Origin: Schoenoplectus triqueter
Taxonomy: Eukaryota; Streptophyta; Magnoliopsida; Poales; Cyperaceae
Direction of reading: 5' to 3'
Assembly: GCA_964058805.1 (NCBI GenBank)
Contig: CAXKVV010000333.1
Coordinates: 1 to 54,136, forward strand
DNA length: 54,136 nucleotides
The notes beneath the pieces are model-generated. The model was not told where the DNA came from, ran no database searches, and worked only from the letters and a program-made list of their open reading frames with translations. A program made the position numbers and the translations under genes. Shown piece after piece: positions 1 through 11,130 of the stretch; the first letter of the stretch is position 1; every line of letters begins with the position of its first letter.

Positions 1-2361
1 AGGACACTAATTTTTCATAAAACATAAGTAAGATACATTAGAAATTGCTGTTTAAACAAGTTGTTTAAGATTTTTAACATTTATTGCCTCATAACGACAC
101 AAATTTTCGTAAAAATTAATATAATTACTCCTAGCTATGCCTATTAGAAGATTATCCAATTATCACTTCGATATGAACATTCTACGATACGAATTTTGCA
201 TAAAAAAAATAAGTAAGATGCATTAATAACATCTGTTTAAACAAGTTGTTTGAGTTTTTTATAATTTTTGGCTGCATAACTACACATAATTTCGCTCAGA
301 TTAATATAATTACTACTAATTATGCCTATTATATAATTATCCAAATAAAACTCCAATATGAATATCCTATAACCGTAATTTTTCATAAAGATATATAAGA
401 TACATTTGAAACTGCTGTTTAAACAAGTTGTTTCAGATTTTCAAAATTTATTTGTCTCATTACTACTTATAATTTCGTGAAAATTAATATAATTACTCCT
501 AATTGTGTCTATTAGAAGATTATCCAATTAATACTTCAATATGAATATTCTACGACACTAAGTTTGCACAAAACATAAATAAGATGCATTAAGAAATAGC
601 GGTTTAAACTAGTTGATTGAGTTTTTCAAATTTCTTGCCGCATACCTAAATATAATGTCATGAAAATTAATATAATTACTCCTAATTATGTCTATTATAA
701 GATTATATAATTAAAACTTTGATATGAATATTACATGACGCTAATTTGGCACAAAACATAAGTAAGATGCATTAAAAACTGCTGTTTAAACAAGTTGTTT
801 GACTTTTTTAAAACTTTTGGCCCCATAAATACCCTATAATTACTCCTAATTATGCCTATTATACGATTGTTCAATTAACACTTCGATATGAATATTCTAC
901 GACACTATTTTCTCCCAAAACATAAGTAAGACGCATTATAAACAGCTATTTAAAAAACTTATTTGAGTATTTCAAAATTTTTGGCCCCATAACTACACAT
1001 AATTTAGTGAAAATTAATATTATCACTCCTAATTATGGCTATTAAAATATTATCTAATTAACACTTCAATATGAACATTCTACAACACTAATTCTGCACA
1101 AAACATAAGTAGAAGGCTTTTAAAACAGCTGTTTAAACAAGTTGTTTGAGTTTTTTTATAATTTTTGGCCGCATAACTACACATAATTTCTTATAAGTTA
1201 ATATAATTAGTCCTAAGCATGGCCATTTTAAGATCTTCTAATGAAATCTTTGATATGAATATTCTACGACACTAATTTTGAACAAAACATAAGTAAGATG
1301 CATTAAAAACAGCTGTTTAAACAAGTTATTTGAGTTTTTCAAAATTTTTGGCTGCATAACTACACATAATTTCTTATAAATTAATATAATTACTCCTAGA
1401 TATGTCCATTGTAAGATTTTCCAATTAAAACTTCGACATGAATATTCTACAACACTAATTTCGCACAAAACATAAGTAAGATGCATTAAAAACTGCTGTT
1501 TGACCAAGTTGTTTGATCTTTCTAAATTTTTTGGCCGCATAACTGGACATAATTTCGTATAAATTAAATATAATCACTCATAATTACGTCTTTTATAATA
1601 TTTTTCAATTAACACATTGATATGAATATTCTACGATACTAATTTTTCACAAAACATAAGTAAGATGCATTAGAAACTGTTACTTAAAAAAGTTGTTTGA
1701 GTTTTCAACATTTTTGCCCTCATAACTACACATAATTTCGTAAAAATTAACATAATCACTCCTAATTATGCCTTTCATAAGATTGTCCAATTAACACTTC
1801 GATATGAATATCCTACGACACTCATTTTTCATAAAACATAAGTAGGATATATTAGAAACTGCTGTTTAAACAAGTTGTTTAAGATTTTTAACATTTTTTT
1901 ACTCATAACTACACATAATTTCATCAAAATTAATGTAATTACTCCTAATTATACCTGTTAGAAGATTATCAAATTAACACTTCGATATGAACATTGTACG
2001 ACACAAATTTTGCACAAATCATGAATAATATGCATTAAAAACGGTTGTTTAAACACGTTGTTTGAGTTTTTGAAATTTGTTGGCCGCATAACTACATATA
2101 ATTTTATAAAAAATAATATAATTACTCCTAATTATGCCTATCATATGATTGTCCAATTAAAACTTAGATATGAATATTCTATGACGCTAATTTTTCACAA
2201 ATGTAAGTGAGATGCATTAGAAACCGTTGTTTAAACAAGTTGTTTAAGATTTTGAACATTTTTTAATCAAAACTACACATAATTTCGAGCGAATTAATAT
2301 AATTGATCCCATCTATATCTGTTATAGGATTGTGAAATTAACACTTCGATATGAATATCAG
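1..2361. repeat. HOR copy 1 (2361 bp, 13 monomers)
   Basis: The unit is phased here on the motif aggacacta, which recurs at 2362. It has 13 monomers of 185, 183, 183, 164, 183, 184, 183, 184, 182, 183, 183, 181 and 183 bp counted from the anchor at 171; these sum exactly to 2361. The 164-bp monomer (anchors 722 to 886) has lost part of its 3' half. Copy 1 shares 'gaataatatgc' near 2025 and 'ataggattgtga' near 2325 with copy 2. Confidence 0.93.
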
Positions 2362-4722
2362 AGGACACTAATTTTTCATAAAACATAAGTAAGATACATT
2401 AGAAATTGCTGTTTAAACAAGTTGTTTAAGATTTTTAACATTTATTGCCTCATAACGACACAAATTTTCGTAAAAATTAATATAATTACTCCTAGCTATG
2501 CCTATTAGAAGATTATCCAATTATCACTTCGATATGAACATTCTACGATACGAATTTTGCATAAAAAAAATAAGTAAGATGCATTAATAACATCTGTTTA
2601 AACAAGTTGTTTGAGTTTTTTATAATTTTTGGCTGCATAACTACACATAATTTCGCTCAGATTAATATAATTACTACTAATTATGCCTATTATATAATTA
2701 TCCAAATAAAACTCCAATATGAATATCCTATAACCGTAATTTTTCATAAAGATATATAAGATACATTTGAAACTGCTGTTTAAACAAGTTGTTTCAGATT
2801 TTCAAAATTTATTTGTCTCATTACTACTTATAATTTCGTGAAAATTAATATAATTACTCCTAATTGTGTCTATTAGAAGATTATCCAATTAATACTTCAA
2901 TATGAATATTCTACGACACTAAGTTTGCACAAAACATAAATAAGATGCATTAAGAAATAGCGGTTTAAACTAGTTGATTGAGTTTTTCAAATTTCTTGCC
3001 GCATACCTAAATATAATGTCATGAAAATTAATATAATTACTCCTAATTATGTCTATTATAAGATTATATAATTAAAACTTTGATATGAATATTACATGAC
3101 GCTAATTTGGCACAAAACATAAGTAAGATGCATTAAAAACTGCTGTTTAAACAAGTTGTTTGACTTTTTTAAAACTTTTGGCCCCATAAATACCCTATAA
3201 TTACTCCTAATTATGCCTATTATACGATTGTTCAATTAACACTTCGATATGAATATTCTACGACACTATTTTCTCCCAAAACATAAGTAAGACGCATTAT
3301 AAACAGCTATTTAAAAAACTTATTTGAGTATTTCAAAATTTTTGGCCCCATAACTACACATAATTTAGTGAAAATTAATATTATCACTCCTAATTATGGC
3401 TATTAAAATATTATCTAATTAACACTTCAATATGAACATTCTACAACACTAATTCTGCACAAAACATAAGTAGAAGGCTTTTAAAACAGCTGTTTAAACA
3501 AGTTGTTTGAGTTTTTTTATAATTTTTGGCCGCATAACTACACATAATTTCTTATAAGTTAATATAATTAGTCCTAAGCATGGCCATTTTAAGATCTTCT
3601 AATGAAATCTTTGATATGAATATTCTACGACACTAATTTTGAACAAAACATAAGTAAGATGCATTAAAAACAGCTGTTTAAACAAGTTATTTGAGTTTTT
3701 CAAAATTTTTGGCTGCATAACTACACATAATTTCTTATAAATTAATATAATTACTCCTAGATATGTCCATTGTAAGATTTTCCAATTAAAACTTCGACAT
3801 GAATATTCTACAACACTAATTTCGCACAAAACATAAGTAAGATGCATTAAAAACTGCTGTTTGACCAAGTTGTTTGATCTTTCTAAATTTTTTGGCCGCA
3901 TAACTGGACATAATTTCGTATAAATTAAATATAATCACTCATAATTACGTCTTTTATAATATTTTTCAATTAACACATTGATATGAATATTCTACGATAC
4001 TAATTTTTCACAAAACATAAGTAAGATGCATTAGAAACTGTTACTTAAAAAAGTTGTTTGAGTTTTCAACATTTTTGCCCTCATAACTACACATAATTTC
4101 GTAAAAATTAACATAATCACTCCTAATTATGCCTTTCATAAGATTGTCCAATTAACACTTCGATATGAATATCCTACGACACTCATTTTTCATAAAACAT
4201 AAGTAGGATATATTAGAAACTGCTGTTTAAACAAGTTGTTTAAGATTTTTAACATTTTTTTACTCATAACTACACATAATTTCATCAAAATTAATGTAAT
4301 TACTCCTAATTATACCTGTTAGAAGATTATCAAATTAACACTTCGATATGAACATTGTACGACACAAATTTTGCACAAATCATGAATAATATGCATTAAA
4401 AACGGTTGTTTAAACACGTTGTTTGAGTTTTTGAAATTTGTTGGCCGCATAACTACATATAATTTTATAAAAAATAATATAATTACTCCTAATTATGCCT
4501 ATCATATGATTGTCCAATTAAAACTTAGATATGAATATTCTATGACGCTAATTTTTCACAAATGTAAGTGAGATGCATTAGAAACCGTTGTTTAAACAAG
4601 TTGTTTAAGATTTTGAACATTTTTTAATCAAAACTACACATAATTTCGAGCGAATTAATATAATTGATCCCATCTATATCTGTTATAGGATTGTGAAATT
4701 AACACTTCGATATGAATATCAG
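2362..4722. repeat. HOR copy 2 (2361 bp)
   Basis: This copy appears identical, or almost so, to copy 1, including the rare variants 'gaataatatgc' and 'ataggattgtga'. That points to very recent duplication of a whole HOR unit. Confidence 0.93.
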
Positions 4723-7083
4723 AGGACACTAATTTTTCATAAAACATAAGTAAGATACATTAGAAATTGCTGTTTAAACAAGTTGTTTAAGATTTTTAAC
4801 ATTTATTGCCTCATAACGACACAAATTTTCGTAAAAATTAATATAATTACTCCTAGCTATGCCTATTAGAAGATTATCCAATTATCACTTCGATATGAAC
4901 ATTCTACGATACGAATTTTGCATAAAAAAAATAAGTAAGATGCATTAATAACATCTGTTTAAACAAGTTGTTTGAGTTTTTTATAATTTTTGGCTGCATA
5001 ACTACACATAATTTCGCTCAGATTAATATAATTACTACTAATTATGCCTATTATATAATTATCCAAATAAAACTCCAATATGAATATCCTATAACCGTAA
5101 TTTTTCATAAAGATATATAAGATACATTTGAAACTGCTGTTTAAACAAGTTGTTTCAGATTTTCAAAATTTATTTGTCTCATTACTACTTATAATTTCGT
5201 GAAAATTAATATAATTACTCCTAATTGTGTCTATTAGAAGATTATCCAATTAATACTTCAATATGAATATTCTACGACACTAAGTTTGCACAAAACATAA
5301 ATAAGATGCATTAAGAAATAGCGGTTTAAACTAGTTGATTGAGTTTTTCAAATTTCTTGCCGCATACCTAAATATAATGTCATGAAAATTAATATAATTA
5401 CTCCTAATTATGTCTATTATAAGATTATATAATTAAAACTTTGATATGAATATTACATGACGCTAATTTGGCACAAAACATAAGTAAGATGCATTAAAAA
5501 CTGCTGTTTAAACAAGTTGTTTGACTTTTTTAAAACTTTTGGCCCCATAAATACCCTATAATTACTCCTAATTATGCCTATTATACGATTGTTCAATTAA
5601 CACTTCGATATGAATATTCTACGACACTATTTTCTCCCAAAACATAAGTAAGACGCATTATAAACAGCTATTTAAAAAACTTATTTGAGTATTTCAAAAT
5701 TTTTGGCCCCATAACTACACATAATTTAGTGAAAATTAATATTATCACTCCTAATTATGGCTATTAAAATATTATCTAATTAACACTTCAATATGAACAT
5801 TCTACAACACTAATTCTGCACAAAACATAAGTAGAAGGCTTTTAAAACAGCTGTTAAAACAAGTTGTTTGAGTTTTTTTATAATTTTTGGCCGCATAACT
5901 ACACATAATTTCTTATAAGTTAATATAATTAGTCCTAAGCATGGCCATTTTAAGATCTTCTAATGAAATCTTTGATATGAATATTCTACGACACTAATTT
6001 TGAACAAAACATAAGTAAGATGCATTAAAAACAGCTGTTTAAACAAGTTATTTGAGTTTTTCAAAATTTTTGGCTGCATAACTACACATAATTTCTTATA
6101 AATTAATATAATTACTCCTAGATATGTCCATTGTAAGATTTTCCAATTAAAACTTCGACATGAATATTCTACAACACTAATTTCGCACAAAACATAAGTA
6201 AGATGCATTAAAAACTGCTGTTTGACCAAGTTGTTTGATCTTTCTAAATTTTTTGGCCGCATAACTGGACATAATTTCGTATAAATTAAATATAATCACT
6301 CATAATTACGTCTTTTATAATATTTTTCAATTAACACATTGATATGAATATTCTACGATACTAATTTTTCACAAAACATAAGTAAGATGCATTAGAAACT
6401 GTTACTTAAAAAAGTTGTTTGAGTTTTCAACATTTTTGCCCTCATAACTACACATAATTTCGTAAAAATTAACATAATCACTCCTAATTATGCCTTTCAT
6501 AAGATTGTCCAATTAACACTTCGATATGAATATCCTACGACACTCATTTTTCATAAAACATAAGTAGGATATATTAGAAACTGCTGTTTAAACAAGTTGT
6601 TTAAGATTTTTAACATTTTTTTACTCATAACTACACATAATTTCATCAAAATTAATGTAATTACTCCTAATTATACCTGTTAGAAGATTATCAAATTAAC
6701 ACTTCGATATGAACATTGTACGACACAAATTTTGCACAAATCATGAATAAGATGCATTAAAAACGGTTGTTTAAACACGTTGTTTGAGTTTTTAAAATTT
6801 GTTGGCCGCATAACTACATATAATTTTATAAAAAATAATATAATTACTCCTAATTATGCCTATCATATGATTGTCCAATTAAAACTTAGATATGAATATT
6901 CTATGACGCTAATTTTTCACAAATGTAAGTGAGATGCATTAGAAACCGTTGTTTAAACAAGTTGTTTAAGATTTTGAACATTTTTTAATCAAAACTACAC
7001 ATAATTTCGAGCGAATTAATATAATTGATCCCATCTATATCTGTTATAATATTGTCAAATTAACACTTCGATATGAATATCAG
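4723..7083. repeat. HOR copy 3 (2361 bp)
   Basis: Length is the same as copies 1 and 2. Differences seen by eye include 'ctgttaaaac' at about 5852 (instead of ctgtttaaac), 'gaataagatgc' at about 6745, and 'ataatattgtca' near 7047. Confidence 0.92.
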
Positions 7084-9240
7084 AGGACACTAATTTTTCA
7101 TAAAACATAAGTAAGATACATTAGAAATTGCTGTTTAAACAAGTTGTTTAAGATTTTTAACATTTATTGCCTCATAACGACACAAATTTTCGTAAAAATT
7201 AATATAATTACTCCTAGCTATGCCTATTAGAAGATTATCCAATTATCACTTCGATATGAACATTCTACGATACGAATTTTGCATAAAAAAAATAAGTAAG
7301 ATGCATTAATAACATCTGTTTAAACAAGTTGTTTGAGTTTTTTATAATTTTTGGCTGCATAACTACACATAATTTCGCTCAGATTAATATAATTACTACT
7401 AATTATGCCTATTATATAATTATCCAAATAAAACTCCAATATGAATATCCTATAACCGTAATTTTTCATAAAGATATATAAGATACATTTGAAACTGCTG
7501 TTTAAACAAGTTGTTTCAGATTTTCAAAATTTATTTGTCTCATTACTACTTATAATTTCGTGAAAATTAATATAATTACTCCTAATTGTGTCTATTAGAA
7601 GATTATCCAATTAATACTTCAATATGAATATTCTACGACACTAAGTTTGCACAAAACATAAATAAGATGCATTAAGAAATAGCGGTTTAAACTAGTTGAT
7701 TGAGTTTTTCAAATTTCTTGCCGCATACCTAAATATAATGTCATGAAAATTAATATAATTACTCCTAATTATGTCTATTATAAGATTATATAATTAAAAC
7801 TTTGATATGAATATTACATGACGCTAATTTGGCACAAAACATAAGTAAGATGCATTAAAAACTGCTGTTTAAACAAGTTGTTTGACTTTTTTAAAACTTT
7901 TGGCCCCATAAATACCCTATAATTACTCCTAATTATGCCTATTATACGATTGTTCAATTAACACTTCGATATGAATATTCTACGACACTATTTTCTCCCA
8001 AAACATAAGTAAGACGCATTATAAACAGCTATTTAAAAAACTTATTTGAGTATTTCAAAATTTTTGGCCCCATAACTACACATAATTTAGTGAAAATTAA
8101 TATTATCACTCCTAATTATGGCTATTAAAATATTATCTAATTAACACTTCAATATGAACATTCTACAACACTAATTCTGCACAAAACATAAGTAGAAGGC
8201 TTTTAAAACAGCTGTTTAAACAAGTTGTTTGAGTTTTTTTATAATTTTTGGCCGCATAACTACACATAATTTCTTATAAGTTAATATAATTAGTCCTAAG
8301 CATGGCCATTTTAAGATCTTCTAATGAAATCTTTGATATGAATATTCTACGACACTAATTTTGAACAAAACATAAGTAAGATTCATTAAAAACAGCTGTT
8401 TAAACAAGTTATTTGAGTTTTTCAAAATTTTTGGCTGCATAACTACACATAATTTCTTATAAATTAATATAATTACTCCTAGATATGTCCATTGTAAGAT
8501 TTTCCAATTAAAACTTCAACATGAATATTCTACAACACTAATTTCGCACAAAACATAAGTAAGATGCATTAAAAACTGCTGTTTGACCAAGTTGTTTGAT
8601 CTTTCTAAATTTTTTGGCCGCATAACTGGACATAATTTCGTATAAATTAAATATAATCACTCATAATTACGTCTTTTATAATATTTTTCAATTAACACAT
8701 TGATATGAATATTCTACGATACTAATTTTTCACAAAACATAAGTAAGATGCATTAGAAACTGTTACTTAAAAAAGTTGTTTGAGTTTTCAATATTTTTGC
8801 CCTCATAACTACACATAATTTCGTAAAAATTAATATAATCACTCCTAATTATGCCTTTCATAAGATTGTCCAATTAACACTTCGATATGAATATCCTACG
8901 ACACTCATTTTTCATAAAACATAAGTAGGATATATTAGAAACTGCTGTTTAAACAAGTTGTTTAAGATTTTTAACATTTTTTTACTCATAACTACACATA
9001 ATTTCATCAAAATTAATGTAATTACTCCTAATTATACCTGTTAGAAGATTATCAAATTAACACTTCGATATGAACATTGTACGACACAAATTTTGCACAA
9101 ATCATGAATAAGATGCATTAAAAACGGTTGTTTAAACACGTTGTTTGAGTTTTTGAAATTTGTTGGCCGCATAACTACATATAATTTTATAAAAAATAAT
9201 ATAATTACTCCTAATTATGCCTATCATATGATTGTCCAAT
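7084..9240. repeat. HOR copy 4, left part (split by insertion; completed at 16691-16894)
   Basis: This holds the first 2157 bp of the unit. The remaining 204 bp (unit positions 2158-2361) lie at 16691-16894 beyond the insertion, so the unit is complete once the inserted DNA and one copy of ccaat are removed. A private change is 'agattcatt' near 8382. Confidence 0.93.
9236..9240. repeat. Target-site duplication, left copy (ccaat)
   Basis: The five bases ccaat flank the insertion on the left and recur at 16686-16690. The uninterrupted HOR has ccaat once (for example at 2153-2157). A 5-bp duplication is typical of LTR-retrotransposon integration. Confidence 0.85.
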
Positions 9241-9330
9241 TGTGCGACCCTTTTTCGCGCGCCGCCGCACCGCCGCCGGGCGATGGGTTCTGCGGAAGAA
9301 GGACACGGAGATCCCTCCCGGATATGCATC
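9241..9330 (-). repeat. Truncated LTR copy at the insertion's left end
   Basis: The first 80 bp are identical to 9387-9466, and similarity continues to about 9330. Read on the minus strand this is the 3' end of the LTR, finishing in CACA directly at the target-site duplication. The upstream part of this LTR copy is missing. Confidence 0.8.
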
Positions 9331-9386
9331 CAAAATCTTATATTCCCTGAGTTTATTTTGATAGTCCCACCGGGCGTGCCAGATCC
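9331..9386 (-). other. Leader fragment with putative primer-binding site
   Basis: On the minus strand the LTR ending at 9387 is followed by GGATC and then TGGCACGCCCGGTGGGAC, the position and TGG start expected of a tRNA primer-binding site. The same stretch follows the LTR at 28216. I do not assign the tRNA. Only about 56 bp of internal sequence remain before the truncated LTR begins. Confidence 0.6.
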
Positions 9387-9666
9387 TGTGCGACCCTTTT
9401 TCGCGCGCCGCCGCACCGCCGCCGGGCGATGGGTTCTGCGGAAGAAGGACACGGAGATCCCTCCCGAGCGTGCATCTGCTGGGTGTCGGCCGATTCTGCC
9501 GTTTAGAGATATTTGGATACACATTCAGGGGGTTTTTAGTGATTGTGAGTTCTTGTAGATTCCGGTGGGCGCAAGCCCCCACCGTTAATTACCCTGGGCT
9601 ACGAACCTCGAGGCACCTCTGGATCTTTGAAAGAGAGAAGCAAATAGTATAGTTAAAAGATGGTCA
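9387..9666 (-). mobile_element. LTR, about 280 bp, Tat-type Ty3/gypsy family
   Basis: On the minus strand it runs from TGACCATC to GTCGCACA, giving TG...CA ends. It aligns along its length with the + strand LTR at 27941-28215. Shared blocks include the start TGAC(C/T)ATC, the stretch around CCTCGAGG, GGTAATTAACGGTGGG, GGGAGGGATCTCCGTGTCC and GTCGCACA. It is followed on the minus strand by the putative primer-binding site, so it sits in the position of a 5' LTR. The next bases outward (ccact on the minus strand) do not match the attgg at the far side of the truncated LTR, so the two do not look like the ends of one intact element. Confidence 0.75.
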
Positions 9667-9699
9667 AGTGGTCGTCTAGGTTTATAAAAGGGTCTACGG

Positions 9700-10240
9700 A
9701 AGATGAACCTACAAACAGGTCGGTTCAATCTATGGAAGACAAACCTACAAACAGATCGGTTTTGTCCTATGGGGGACGAACCTACAAACAGATCGGTTCA
9801 GTCCATGCCACCTCAAGATGTAACCTTACCAACAGACCAGGTTAATCTCTTCATAGGGGGCTTGAGGTGAGTCTACATACAGACCGACTCGACCTCCGTT
9901 GATCTAGAAGATAAACCTACAAACAGACCGGTTCAATCTTAACTAGTCAACAACCAATCACACAAAATACAACTCGAAGCGCTGAGCCGGTTGATCTTGA
10001 GGTTGGTGAATCAGGAGAAGGGTGGATGTGGTCCACGTATTTCTTCTCACTGATCTTCTAGATCATGAATTCGAAGCACTAAGCCGATTCATAAACCTAG
10101 GAAACACAATTGCACACAATGTCAAACCTGAAGCGCTGGGCCAGTTCAACATTGAGGCATGTGTTAGTGAAGGAACCTACCTACAGAACGGTTCACATTC
10201 ACTGTTTTGTGGATGAATCTACCAACAGACCGATTCAATC
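9700..10240. repeat. Dispersed short repeats of GAACCTACAAACAGACCGGTTC type
   Basis: At least seven degenerate copies of a core of about 22 bp occur in this stretch, near 9705, 9745, 9779, 9874, 9914, 10170 and 10213, in irregular spacing. The core begins GAACC and ends GGTTC, so it carries a small inverted repeat. No reliable coding region is seen. Such arrays are common in the untranslated parts of Tat-type elements. Confidence 0.7.
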
Positions 10241-10310
10241 TCACAGTCTCGGGAAATGAGTCAGGAGACAAACTCATTGACGGACGAGTTCAGTCTTGCC
10301 AGCTCAAATG

Positions 10311-10980
10311 GTCATGAATTACTTGTTCATGACACCGAGTCATTAAGATGTCACTTCGCTCGGACATCGTAATGTTCTTCTTCTTCAAAGTCGACATATC
10401 TCTCCATGCTGATGTCATAGCTTTGGTCATTCTTCAGCGAGCGTCGAGATGTTCTTGTCTCAACTAATCATTCTACGTGTTGCATCACTTGTGCAAAATT
10501 ACTATGTTGCCCTACACTCCTTGTGTGAGCGTATTCAATCATGAGTTACTTGCTCATGGCAGCGAGTCATTAAGATGTCACCTATCTAGGACATCGTAAT
10601 GTTCTTCTTCTTCAGAGTTGACATATATCTCCATGTTAGTGTCGTAACTCTGGTTATTCTTCATTAAGCGTCAAGATGTTCCTGTCTCGACATATCTCTT
10701 CATGCTGCTATCAAAGCCTTAATCATTCTACGTTAGGATGTTCTTGTCTCAACGTATCTTATTATTCTTTATCAAGCGTCAAGATGTTCTTGTCTTGACA
10801 TATCTTCTTGTATTGCTATTAAAGCTTTAATCATCTCACGTCAAGATGTTCTTGTCTCAACGTATCTTCTTCATATTGCTATCGAAGCCTTAATCATCCT
10901 ACGTCAAGATGTTCCCGTCTTGACTAATGTGTGCAAATGTGGCTCTACACTCCTTATGTGAGCATATTTAATCATTTCTA
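10311..10980. repeat. Two-copy imperfect tandem repeat with inner 60-70 bp expansion
   Basis: The segment starting near 10311 (catgaattacttgttcatg, then cgagtcattaagatgtcac) is repeated from about 10541 (catgagttacttgctcatgg, then the same follow-on). The second copy is longer because an inner unit around 'gtcaagatgttcttgtctc' and 'gaagccttaatcat' is multiplied several times between about 10670 and 10920. Both copies end in similar 'ctacactccttgtgtgagc' text. No coding potential is recognised. Confidence 0.7.
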
Positions 10981-11037
10981 AAATGCACAAAGTCTATTAT
11001 ATAATATCTTTCATTATTATTTTTATTATGAAGATGC

Positions 11038-11082
<45 letters not shown>

Positions 11083-11130
11083 TCTTATTACTATTATTAT
11101 TTTTTATTATTATTATTTTTATTTCTTAAA
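11038..11130. repeat. (ATT)n microsatellite
   Basis: This is a run of ATT/TTA trinucleotides with a few interruptions, lying in a broader AT-rich stretch (about 11.0-12.1 kb) inside the insertion. Confidence 0.9.

Larger units (their letters stand above)
1..9240. repeat. Left block of centromere-like satellite array (13-mer HOR)
   Basis: This is a tandem array of AT-rich monomers of about 183 bp. Each monomer can be anchored on the motif 'atatgaatatt' or a close variant. In the first unit the anchors fall at 171, 356, 539, 722, 886, 1069, 1253, 1436, 1620, 1802, 1985, 2168 and 2349. The spacings are 181-185 bp, except for one monomer of 164 bp. The monomers differ clearly from one another, but the whole 13-monomer block repeats every 2361 bp with very few changes, which defines a higher-order repeat. 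The window opens inside the array, so its true left end is not seen. The short open frames that recur every 2361 bp are by-products of the repeat, not genes. A centromeric or pericentromeric role is inferred from structure only. Confidence 0.95.

Noticed and set aside
1238..1540. A 100-codon minus-strand open frame repeated at 3599, 5960, 18144, 20494 and 22856
   Set aside because: It lies wholly inside satellite monomers, spans two of them in tandem and is copied only because the HOR is copied. Its composition is that of AT-rich DNA, and no domain or upstream signal is visible.
9132..9582. Overlapping open frames on both strands at the left end of the insertion
   Set aside because: They are produced by the GC-rich LTR repeated 146 bp apart and read through in several frames at once.
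11038..11130. Tandem ATT run considered as part of a functional scaffold-attachment region
   Set aside because: It is a plain trinucleotide microsatellite in AT-rich DNA; nothing else supports such a role.
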